This document shows, piece by piece, positions 1 to 5,173 of a stretch of DNA of 15,032 nt; position 1 is the stretch's first letter; the number at the start of each line of letters is the position of its first letter. Source of the stretch: UMGS1484 sp045593325 (GTDB lineage: Bacteria > Bacillota > Clostridia > Oscillospirales > Acutalibacteraceae). The DNA lies in the NCBI GenBank assembly GCA_045593325.1, contig JAZNWL010000081.1, positions 1 through 15,032 on the forward strand, written 5' to 3'. The notes under the pieces are model-generated. The model searched no databases. It was given only the letters and a program-made list of their open reading frames with translations, and had not been told where the DNA came from. The translations under genes and the position numbers were made by a program.

Positions 1-413
1 AGTCCAAAAGTACAAAGCACCGCCATGCCCCGAACCACAAAGAAATTCCGTTTTTCCTGAATGCCGTTCACCAGATTCATGCCGCGAATCAACGACACAA
101 ACCCTTTGGATGCCGCCCACAGGGCAGAGATCGCCGTAATTGAAATTAAGGTGAAATTCTGCTTTGTATAAATTTCGTCAAAAATCTTGTTGGTGAATTC
201 CCCGAACAGTTGGGGCATTAAACGGCTGAGTTCGCTTTGCAGCATTTGTTGTTCCAACCCGGGGATATACCCAATCAGGGTAATCAGCAACATGGCCAAA
301 GGAAAGGCGGAAATAATCAGGAAAAACGCCGTTTGCGCCGCAAAGGCAGAAACGGGGTAGTTAAAGAAAATGCCGAAAATATCCACCGCTTTTCGGTAGA
401 GTAATTTGAACAT
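1..413 (-). CDS. YihY/BrkB family inner-membrane protein, N-terminal part (partial)
   Basis: The minus strand reads from an ATG at 413 to the window edge, about 137 codons, so the C-terminal half is missing. The protein begins MFKLLYRKAVDIFGIFFNY, followed by a long hydrophobic helix (about residues 24-50, containing QTAFFLIISAFPLAMLLI). Further on there is an ALWAASKGFVSLIRGMN segment. This arrangement is typical of the YihY/virulence factor BrkB family, once misnamed ribonuclease BN, which has about six membrane helices and is usually 270-400 residues long. Its function is not settled, and transport or envelope roles have been suggested for relatives. An AGGAGG ribosome binding site lies just upstream of the ATG (in 420-431), and a perfect TATAAT -10 box lies at 455-460 on the minus strand. 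The gene is divergent from the small XRE gene. The family call rests on the SKGF..LIRG..N pattern plus the N-terminal hydrophobic profile. Confidence 0.85.
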   Translation of the reverse strand, partial: MFKLLYRKAVDIFGIFFNYPVSAFAAQTAFFLIISAFPLAMLLITLIGYIPGLEQQMLQSELSRLMPQLFGEFTNKIFDEIYTKQNFTLISITAISALWAASKGFVSLIRGMNLVNGIQEKRNFFVVRGMAVLCTFG

Positions 414-454
414 TGCCCGCCCTCCTTTTTTCATGATACGAGTACACCGCTTTT

Positions 455-460
455 ATTATA
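455..460 (-). promoter_or_regulatory. -10 box of the yihY-like gene promoter
   Basis: A perfect TATAAT on the minus strand lies about 40 nt upstream of the ATG at 413. No good -35 hexamer is seen 16-18 nt further upstream (the region is T-rich), so the promoter call rests mainly on the -10 box and its position. Confidence 0.5.
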
Positions 461-515
461 CACCATATCTCTGTCGAAGAAAAGAAAAAAATGGAAAAAT
501 AGAAGGGGATTGTTG

Positions 516-543
516 TTGACACCACCCCCGGTGGGGGCATAGT
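516..543 (+). promoter_or_regulatory. Promoter of the small XRE gene with a palindrome in the spacer
   Basis: TTGACA (516-521) is a perfect -35 box. A CATAGT -10 (538-543, 4 of 6 matches) follows with a 16-bp spacer. The spacer contains the inverted repeat CCACC-CCC-GGTGG (about 522-534), a plausible operator for the XRE protein encoded immediately downstream. Transcription from this promoter would start near 550, only a few nucleotides before the first ATG. Confidence 0.5.
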
Positions 544-555
544 AATCATAGTGAT

Positions 556-771
556 ATGATGAAATTAAGAATTCGAGACCTTCGTGAAGACAAAGACTTA
601 AGCCAACAACAGGTGGCAGACTTTCTTTTGTGCGACCAATCTCTTTATTCCAAATACGAAAGAGGGAAATGCCCCCTTCCTTTGGAATTGGCGGTAAAAC
701 TTGCGAAGTTTTACGGCACCAGTGTGGATTACCTGGTGGGACTGTCCAACGACCCTAAACCCTATCAATAA
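556..771 (+). CDS. Small XRE-family helix-turn-helix DNA-binding protein
   Basis: The 71-residue protein is a single Cro/C1-type HTH domain. The segment LSQQQVADFLLCDQSLYSKYERG (in two pieces, residues 15-24 and 25-37) has the recognition-helix pattern of XRE proteins, and a YGTSVDYLVGL tail is typical of helix 5. There is no effector or membrane domain, so it is probably a phage-repressor-like or autoregulatory transcription factor. Two adjacent ATG codons (556 and 559) are possible starts. No Shine-Dalgarno sequence is visible and no in-frame start codon lies upstream. The predicted transcription start is about 6 nt before the ATG, so the mRNA may be leaderless. The gene ends at a strong hairpin shared with the convergent rubrerythrin gene. 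The family call is secure; the target genes are unknown. Confidence 0.85.
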   Translation: MMKLRIRDLREDKDLSQQQVADFLLCDQSLYSKYERGKCPLPLELAVKLAKFYGTSVDYLVGLSNDPKPYQ

Positions 772-777
772 ATAGAA

Positions 778-813
778 ACTCCCAAGTTGTATTGCACAAC
801 TTGGGAGTTCTTC
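778..813. terminator. Bidirectional intrinsic terminator between the XRE gene and rubrerythrin
   Basis: A perfect 13-bp stem, ACTCCCAAGTTGT (778-790) with ACAACTTGGGAGT (796-808) and a 5-nt ATTGC loop, lies between two convergent genes. A T-rich flank follows on each strand (TTCTTCAAT on plus, TTTCTATTTATT on minus), so it can end both transcripts. Confidence 0.85.
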
Positions 814-823
814 AATAAAACTC

Positions 824-1363
824 TTAATAATTGACTACTCTTAATTCAAAATAAGCCTGAGGATGAGCACAAACAGGGCACAGTTGGGGAGCGTTGGCAC
901 TGTCCACGATGTGACCGCAGTTGCGGCAGATCCAAACGGTTTTTTCGTTGCGTTTGAACACTTGGTCTTTTTCAATGTTATCCAAAAGTTTAAGGTAGCG
1001 TTCTTCGTGATGTTTTTCCACGTTACCCACCATTTGGAACAAAGCGGCGATATCATCAAAGCCTTCTTCCTTGGCTTCTTTTGCCATGCGTGCATACATT
1101 TCGGTCCATTCTTCATTTTCCCCTGCGGCGGCATCTTTCAGGTTGGTAGCGGTATCGGCAATGCCGTCATGCAACAGTTTGAACCAGATTTTTGCGTGTT
1201 CCTTTTCGTTGTTGGCGGTTTCTTCAAACAAAGCGCCGATTTGTTGATATCCTTCTTTCTTTGCCTTGGAGGCATAGTAGGTGTATTTGTTACGAGCCAT
1301 ACTTTCCCCGGCAAAAGCTGCCATTAAATTTGCTTCCGTTTTTGTTCCTTTTAAGTTTGCCAT
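824..1363 (-). CDS. rbr: Rubrerythrin (diiron peroxidase with C-terminal rubredoxin domain)
   Basis: Rubrerythrin reduces hydrogen peroxide in the cytoplasm of anaerobes, using a diiron site fed by a rubredoxin-type iron. The 179-residue protein has a four-helix ferritin-like domain (about 1-135). It shows the expected iron ligands: E20 in AFAGESMARNKY, E53-x-x-H56 in NNEKEHA, acidic residues near 82-88, and E117-x-x-H120 in VEKHHEERY. A rubredoxin domain (about 140-179) carries C146/C149 and C162/C165. I chose the MANLKGTKTEANL start at 1363 because an AAGGGG Shine-Dalgarno lies about 9 nt upstream; an upstream in-frame ATG six codons earlier overlaps that site. The gene lies 62 nt downstream of a membrane-linked XRE regulator on the same strand, but has its own promoter region with a palindrome. 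Length and domain order fit the family well. Confidence 0.96.
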   Translation of the reverse strand: MANLKGTKTEANLMAAFAGESMARNKYTYYASKAKKEGYQQIGALFEETANNEKEHAKIWFKLLHDGIADTATNLKDAAAGENEEWTEMYARMAKEAKEEGFDDIAALFQMVGNVEKHHEERYLKLLDNIEKDQVFKRNEKTVWICRNCGHIVDSANAPQLCPVCAHPQAYFELRVVNY

Positions 1364-1390
1364 AAAAATGACCCCTTTCAATTTTTATTT

Positions 1391-1421
1391 ATTATGTGCC
1401 CTTATATTGGAAATATAAGGG
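1391..1421 (-). promoter_or_regulatory. Rubrerythrin promoter with overlapping palindromic operator candidate
   Basis: On the minus strand a CATAAT -10 box (1391-1396) precedes the rubrerythrin gene. Its -35 position falls inside a perfect 10-3-10 inverted repeat, CCCTTATATT (1399-1408) and AATATAAGGG (1412-1421). The core TTATATT-nnn-AATATAA resembles the AT-rich palindromes bound by Fur/PerR-type peroxide regulators, but its spacing (7-3-7) differs from the classic 7-1-7 PerR box. No T-tract follows, so it is less likely to be a terminator of the upstream gene. Confidence 0.5.
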
Positions 1422-1425
1422 GAAT

Positions 1426-2013
1426 TTACTTTTTCTTTTTGCGAAGCATAAACCACAGAATCACCATGCCCTGTAAAATAGCGGCGATAATGTAGAATAA
1501 ATTCATGTTGTCCACGGGAATGCTGGATACCAGACAAACAAAACTACTCCAGATCAATGCCGAAACACTGATGAAACGGGTGATCTTGTGCCACCACATA
1601 CAGGTGAACACAAGGGAAACAATGGCGTTGGCAGGAACGGCAAAAAGGAAAACGTACCAGGCAGGGAAGACAGGCACAACGATCCGCAGAATAATAAATA
1701 AAAAGGTTGCCACCAGCCAAACCAGCCCGAAGGAAAGCATGGTAATAATAAAACGGTTGTGCCGATTTGCCCGCTTTTTGGGCTTTTGGGGGCTCTCTGC
1801 CAAAAGGTCGTTCACCGTGATGCCGTACAGCTGGGCAATGCTGGTAAGAACGTAGATTCCGGGAATGCCTTCACCCCGTTCCCACTTGGAAACCGACTTG
1901 TCGGAATAATTGAGTTTTTCCGCCAGTTCCAGTTGGGTATCTCCTGCAAGTTCCCGATAAAAGATGAGATTCCCGGCAATGCGATGTTTCAGTTGTTCTT
2001 CGTTTTCAAACAA
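1426..2013 (-). CDS. XRE-family regulator fused to a four-helix membrane domain
   Basis: The 195-residue protein has an N-terminal Cro/C1 HTH domain (about residues 9-72, with LAEKLNYSDKSVSKWERGEG). A basic linker (about 76-87) follows. Four hydrophobic segments then occur at about 88-110, 117-139, 146-165 and 171-190, and the protein ends in RKKKK. This is a common Firmicute architecture: a membrane-tethered DNA-binding protein that may respond to envelope or small-molecule cues. The start is a TTG codon at 2013, with GGAG about 10 nt upstream and no better start nearby. Two overlapping promoters lie upstream, and the gene is divergent from the tRNA pair. Rubrerythrin follows on the same strand, but nothing in the sequence proves the two are functionally linked. 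The target and signal are unknown. Confidence 0.85.
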   Translation of the reverse strand: MFENEEQLKHRIAGNLIFYRELAGDTQLELAEKLNYSDKSVSKWERGEGIPGIYVLTSIAQLYGITVNDLLAESPQKPKKRANRHNRFIITMLSFGLVWLVATFLFIILRIVVPVFPAWYVFLFAVPANAIVSLVFTCMWWHKITRFISVSALIWSSFVCLVSSIPVDNMNLFYIIAAILQGMVILWFMLRKKKK

Positions 2014-2038
2014 GAGAATCGCTCTCCTTTCGGGTGAG

Positions 2039-2077
2039 ATTATACTTAATTTTACAACAAGGGTAAAAAGAAGTCAA
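2039..2077 (-). promoter_or_regulatory. Overlapping promoters of the membrane-linked XRE gene
   Basis: On the minus strand TTGACT (2072-2077) is followed after exactly 17 nt by TAAAAT (2049-2054), a good sigma-A promoter. A perfect TATAAT lies 10 nt further on (2039-2044), with a weak TTTACC-like -35, and may form a second start. Confidence 0.7.
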
Positions 2078-2109
2078 TAAAACTTTTTTTAAAAATTTTA
2101 AAAAAAGGG

Positions 2110-2137
2110 TTGCAAAACAGAAATTTTATGGTATAAT
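2110..2137 (+). promoter_or_regulatory. Promoter of the tRNA-His/tRNA-Gln unit
   Basis: TTGCAA (2110-2115) and a perfect TATAAT (2132-2137) are separated by 16 nt. They lie about 20 nt upstream of tRNA-His and point away from the divergent XRE gene. Confidence 0.75.
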
Positions 2138-2157
2138 CACCTTGTTGCGAGAAGATG

Positions 2158-2234
2158 GTGGGTATAGCTCAGTTGGCTAGAGCGCCAGATTGTGGCTCTG
2201 GAGGTCGTCGGTTCGAGCCCGATTACCCACCCCA
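2158..2234 (+). tRNA. tRNA-His (anticodon GTG)
   Basis: The acceptor stem is GTGGGTA pairing with TACCCAC, followed by discriminator C2231 and an encoded CCA. The D-arm is TAGCTCAGTTGGCTAGAGC, and the T-arm contains GGTTCGAGCC. The anticodon arm is CCAGA-TTGTGGC-TCTGG, giving anticodon GTG. The base before the stem (2157) is G and can pair with C73, the G-1:C73 identity pair expected of tRNA-His. It is the first tRNA of a two-tRNA transcript. Confidence 0.96.
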
Positions 2235-2254
2235 TTTATATTGCAATTTCATAT

Positions 2255-2329
2255 TGGGATGTCGCCAAGCGGTAAGGCAACGGACTTTGACTCCGTCATC
2301 CGCTGGTTCGAATCCAGCCATCCCAGCCA
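2255..2329 (+). tRNA. tRNA-Gln (anticodon TTG)
   Basis: The acceptor stem is TGGGATG with CATCCCA, discriminator G2326, and an encoded CCA (2327-2329). The D-arm is TCGCCAAGCGGTAAGGC. The anticodon arm CGGAC-TTTGACT-CCG has anticodon TTG. The T-arm is GCTGG-TTCGAAT-CCAGC. It lies 20 nt after tRNA-His. Confidence 0.96.
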
Positions 2330-2330
2330 A

Positions 2331-2366
2331 AAATAAAGCATCGCGAAAGCGGTGCTTTATTTTTTA
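2331..2366 (+). terminator. Intrinsic terminator of the tRNA unit
   Basis: AAATAAAGCA pairs with TGCTTTATTT, and TCGC pairs with GCGG (one wobble) across a GAAA tetraloop. A T-run follows. The stem starts directly after the tRNA-Gln CCA end. Confidence 0.9.
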
Positions 2367-2367
2367 T

Positions 2368-2499
2368 CCAAGCCGCAGGCTTGGTATATCATCACCGCGC
2401 GACAGTGTGTATTTCCCCTGCGACTTGATGATATACACTGCTCCGCATTGATGATATACCGCAACAAGTTGCGAATGATATACAAGGCTTCGCCTTGAC
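2368..2499. repeat. Modular repeat: ATGATATA units alternating with small hairpins
   Basis: The stretch begins with a perfect hairpin CCAAGCC-GCA-GGCTTGG (2368-2384) joined to TATATCATCA (2385-2394). It continues with three opposite-strand copies of the same word: TGATGATATAC at 2426-2436 and 2449-2459, and AATGATATAC at 2474-2483. Between copies lie variable modules: CACTGCTCCGCA, then a hairpin CGCAAC-AA-GTTGCG (2460-2473), then a hairpin CAAGGC-TTC-GCCTTG (2483-2497). No coding potential is seen. It fills the space between the tRNA terminator and a second terminator before glyS. I do not recognise it as a named element. Confidence 0.7.
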
Positions 2500-2505
2500 A
2501 GCCTG

Positions 2506-2537
2506 AAACGGTTTCCTCTTTAAAGGAAGCCGTTTTT
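2506..2537 (+). terminator. Terminator-like hairpin upstream of glyS
   Basis: AAACGGTTTCCT (2506-2517) pairs with AGGAAGCCGTTT (2524-2535), with one G-T wobble and a 6-nt loop, followed by TT and a short T-rich end. It has no gene directly upstream other than the tRNA unit, so it probably backs up the tRNA terminator or ends the repeat region. Confidence 0.65.
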
Positions 2538-2561
2538 CATCGGAAAAAGCAACCAAACCCC

Positions 2562-2589
2562 TTGCAATTTCCAAAATCTGTGGTAATAT
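2562..2589 (+). promoter_or_regulatory. glyS promoter
   Basis: TTGCAA (2562-2567) and TAATAT (2584-2589) are 16 nt apart. A second TAATAT follows at 2597-2602 within a partial repeat of TCTGGTAATAT. The predicted leader is only about 45 nt, too short for a T-box, and no specifier/antiterminator structure is visible. Confidence 0.55.
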
Positions 2590-2643
2590 ATTCTGGTAAT
2601 ATTGTTTTTTCGTATAAATGCATAAAAACGGAGGAATTACGGT

Positions 2644-4047
2644 ATGAATCAAGCAGACAAAACCATGGAGAAAATCGTTGCCCTTGCCAAAGGCAGAGGG
2701 TTTGTATTTGCAGGCAGCGAAATTTACGGCGGCCTTGCCAACACCTGGGATTACGGCCCTTTGGGTGTGGAACTGAAAAATAACATCAAAAAAGCCTGGT
2801 GGAAAAAATTCGTTCAGGAAAATCCCTACAACGTGGGGCTGGACGCCGCCATTTTGATGAACCCTCAAACCTGGGTGGCTTCGGGTCACTTGGGTGGCTT
2901 TTCCGACCCGCTGATGGACTGTCGGGAATGTAAAGAACGCTTCCGCGCCGATAAACTCATTGAAGATTATACCAATGAAAAAGGCATCACCTTGGAAAAA
3001 CCCATCGACGCTTTTACCCAGGAAGAAATGAAAAACTTCGTGGAAGAACATAACATTCCTTGCCCCACCTGCGGGAAACACAACTTCACCGATATCCGTC
3101 AGTTTAACCTGATGTTTAAAACCTTCCAAGGGGTAACCGAAGATGCCAAAAACACTGTGTATCTCCGCCCCGAAACCGCCCAAGGGATTTTCGTAAACTT
3201 TGCCAACGTGCAACGCACCACCCGTAAAAAAATGCCCTTCGGTATCGGCCAGATCGGGAAATCCTTCCGGAACGAAATCACCCCCGGTAACTTCATTTTC
3301 CGTGTGCGTGAATTCGAACAAATGGAATTGGAATTTTTCTGCGTGCCCGGCACTGACCTGGAATGGTTCCAGTACTGGCGTTCTTTCTGTCGGGATTGGC
3401 TGCTTTCTTTGGGGATGACCGAAGAACATCTGCGTCTGCGCGACCATGATCCCGAAGAACTTTGTTTCTATTCCAAAGCCACCACCGACTTTGAATTTTT
3501 GTTCCCCTTCGGTTGGGGCGAACTGTGGGGCATTGCCGACCGTACCGACTATGATCTGACTCAACATCAAAACACTTCCGGGAAAGACCTGTCTTATTTC
3601 GACCAGGAAAAAGGAGAACGGTACATTCCTTACGTTATTGAACCTTCTTTGGGTGTGGAACGTTCTTTCCTGGCTTTCCTGTGTGACGCTTACGACGAAG
3701 AAGTGGTGGATGCTGAAAAGAACGATACCCGCGTGGTCATGCATTTCCATCCCGCCCTGGCTCCTTTCAAAGCCGCCGTGTTGCCCCTTTCCAAAAAATT
3801 AGGGGAAAAAGCCCAGGAAGTATATACCATGTTGGCAAAACATTACATGGTAGACTATGACGAAGCCGGCTCCATCGGGAAACGCTATCGCCGTGAAGAC
3901 GAAATCGGTACTCCCTTCTGCATTACCTACGACTTTGAATCGGAAACCGACGGTTGCGTTACCGTTCGGAACCGTGACACCATGGAACAGGAACGGGTTT
4001 CCATTGATTCATTGGTTTCCTATATCGCCGAAAAATTAGAATTTTAG
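2644..4047 (+). CDS. glyS: Glycine--tRNA ligase (dimeric, single-chain class II type)
   Basis: This enzyme charges tRNA-Gly with glycine in the cytosol. The 467-residue length is normal for the alpha2-type GlyRS (about 460), as opposed to the two-subunit GlyQ/GlyS form. The N-terminal AGSEIYGGLANTWDYGPLG and the class II motif 2 region (RPETAQGIFVNF at 175-186, then GIGQIGKSFRNEITPGNFIF) are clear. Motif 3, EPSLGVERSF, lies at 333-342. An insertion carries a zinc-knuckle-like pair, C93-x-x-C96 and C140-x-x-C143. Residues about 365-467 form the anticodon-binding domain, ending with the TDGCVTVRNRDT pattern. A GGAGG site lies 9 nt before the ATG. The stop codon overlaps the ribosome binding site of the next gene, so the two are probably co-transcribed. 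Confidence 0.97.
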   Translation: MNQADKTMEKIVALAKGRGFVFAGSEIYGGLANTWDYGPLGVELKNNIKKAWWKKFVQENPYNVGLDAAILMNPQTWVASGHLGGFSDPLMDCRECKERFRADKLIEDYTNEKGITLEKPIDAFTQEEMKNFVEEHNIPCPTCGKHNFTDIRQFNLMFKTFQGVTEDAKNTVYLRPETAQGIFVNFANVQRTTRKKMPFGIGQIGKSFRNEITPGNFIFRVREFEQMELEFFCVPGTDLEWFQYWRSFCRDWLLSLGMTEEHLRLRDHDPEELCFYSKATTDFEFLFPFGWGELWGIADRTDYDLTQHQNTSGKDLSYFDQEKGERYIPYVIEPSLGVERSFLAFLCDAYDEEVVDAEKNDTRVVMHFHPALAPFKAAVLPLSKKLGEKAQEVYTMLAKHYMVDYDEAGSIGKRYRREDEIGTPFCITYDFESETDGCVTVRNRDTMEQERVSIDSLVSYIAEKLEF

Positions 4048-4059
4048 GAGGTTTTCTCT

Positions 4060-5028
4060 ATGGCAGACTTAACCCCCCGTCAGCGGTTTATCAAAGCCTT
4101 AAACCGTGAACCTTTAACCGGTCGGGTACCCACCTTTGAATTGGTTTTCTTTTTAACCATGGAAGCTTTTGGGGTGCCCCATCACAGCCAACGAATCTTC
4201 CGTCAATGGAATCAAATGTCCAAGGAAGAACAAAAGGCGCAAATCAAAAGCATTGCCGAAATGTATGTGATGACGGCAGAAAAATATGAACACAGCGCCA
4301 TCTTCGTTCACGAAAGCCCTATGGGTGCTATTCCCATTTTGGAACAAATTCGTGAAATGAGCGGGGATAAATATTTCCTGATGCTCCACGGGGATGCCAC
4401 TTACGATGTACCCGATGGGGACCATATGTTGGAGTTCACCTACCGCATGGTAGACGAACCCGAAGAAATGCAACAGGAAGCCTATGATAACGTGCAACGG
4501 AAATTGCAGGATTATCACGATGCCTTCCATAATCACCCCGAACTTATTGACGGTGCCGCTCTTTGCTCCGACTATTGCCTCAATGCCAACCCCTTCTTAA
4601 GTCCCAACCAGTTCTCTGAATTTGTTGCGCCTTACCTGGCTCAACTGATTCAAGGCTATCGGGATATGGGAATTTATACCATTAAACACAGCGACGGCAA
4701 CATCATGCCCATTCTGGATCAGATCGTCCAGTGTAACCCCCATGCTATCCATTCTCTTGACCCCCAAGGTGGCATAAGCCTTGCCGAAGTCAAGAAACTC
4801 TATGGGGATAAAGTTGCCCTGTGCGGTAACGTAAACTGTGGATTGTTGCAAACCGGTACCGACGAAGAAGTCATTGCCGACGTTCGCCGCAGTCTGCGGG
4901 AAGGGATGACCGGTGGCCCCGGCTACATTTTCTGCACTTCCAACTGTGTATACACCGGCATGCCTCTGCGCCGTTATGAAATGATGAACAAAATCTGGCG
5001 TGAAGAAGGCAACTATCCTGCCGAATAA
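4060..5028 (+). CDS. Uroporphyrinogen decarboxylase (URO-D) superfamily protein, function unassigned
   Basis: The 322-residue protein has the TIM-barrel pattern of the HemE/MtaA superfamily. It opens with TPRQRFIKALNREPLTGRVP, the usual R-x-x-x-A-L-n...-D/G-R-v-P start. A KHSDGNIMPILDQI segment (209-222) and SLDPQGGISLAEVKKLYGD then GNVNC (232-260) follow. True HemE decarboxylates uroporphyrinogen III, whereas MtaA-type members move methyl groups between corrinoid and thiols using a zinc H-x-C...C site. Here the equivalent of H-x-C is H210-S-D212, so the usual zinc cysteine is missing, although C292 and C296 are near the end. No heme or corrinoid genes are nearby. The ribosome binding site AGGAGG overlaps the glyS stop and a terminator follows, so it appears to be the second gene of a glyS operon. 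The superfamily is secure; the substrate is unknown. Confidence 0.85.
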   Translation: MADLTPRQRFIKALNREPLTGRVPTFELVFFLTMEAFGVPHHSQRIFRQWNQMSKEEQKAQIKSIAEMYVMTAEKYEHSAIFVHESPMGAIPILEQIREMSGDKYFLMLHGDATYDVPDGDHMLEFTYRMVDEPEEMQQEAYDNVQRKLQDYHDAFHNHPELIDGAALCSDYCLNANPFLSPNQFSEFVAPYLAQLIQGYRDMGIYTIKHSDGNIMPILDQIVQCNPHAIHSLDPQGGISLAEVKKLYGDKVALCGNVNCGLLQTGTDEEVIADVRRSLREGMTGGPGYIFCTSNCVYTGMPLRRYEMMNKIWREEGNYPAE

Positions 5029-5043
5029 TAGCGAAATTTGTCC

Positions 5044-5079
5044 CGCAACTCCTTGTATTTCAAGGGGTTGCGTTTTTTT
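5044..5079 (+). terminator. Intrinsic terminator of the glyS operon
   Basis: CGCAACTCCTTG (5044-5055) pairs with CAAGGGGTTGCG (5061-5072), with one G-T wobble and loop TATTT, followed by seven T residues. Confidence 0.93.
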
Positions 5080-5087
5080 GTGAACTA

Positions 5088-5096
5088 TGGTATACT
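5088..5096 (+). promoter_or_regulatory. Extended -10 promoter of the yabM-type operon
   Basis: TGGTATACT at 5088-5096 is an extended -10 (TGn plus TATACT, 5 of 6). The -35 region falls in the T-run of the preceding terminator and is weak, which is common with extended -10 promoters. About 75 nt separate it from the coding start. Confidence 0.55.
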
Positions 5097-5173
5097 GTCA
5101 TCACTTTTAGAAATGGGGAATGTTTCCTCAAAACGGTCATACTATTGAATAGAAAATGGTAGGATGTGTTCAC

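Noticed and set aside
863..1327. Plus-strand open frame opposite rubrerythrin
   Set aside because: It overlaps a clear rubrerythrin on the other strand, and its phenylalanine-rich sequence is a shadow.
2155..2451. Open frame running through both tRNA genes
   Set aside because: It consists of tRNA-His, tRNA-Gln and repeat sequence; the tRNA structures are perfect.
2368..2499. CRISPR array
   Set aside because: The repeated word is only 10-11 bp, occurs in both orientations, and spacing is irregular (13-15 nt). No cas genes are present.
2590..2643. T-box riboswitch upstream of glyS
   Set aside because: The leader between promoter and start is about 45 nt and has no specifier loop or antiterminator.
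2392..3750. Long minus-strand open frame of about 450 codons opposite glyS
   Set aside because: It is antisense to a well-conserved synthetase, has low-complexity phenylalanine/glycine-rich composition and no known motif. It is explained by the codon bias of glyS.
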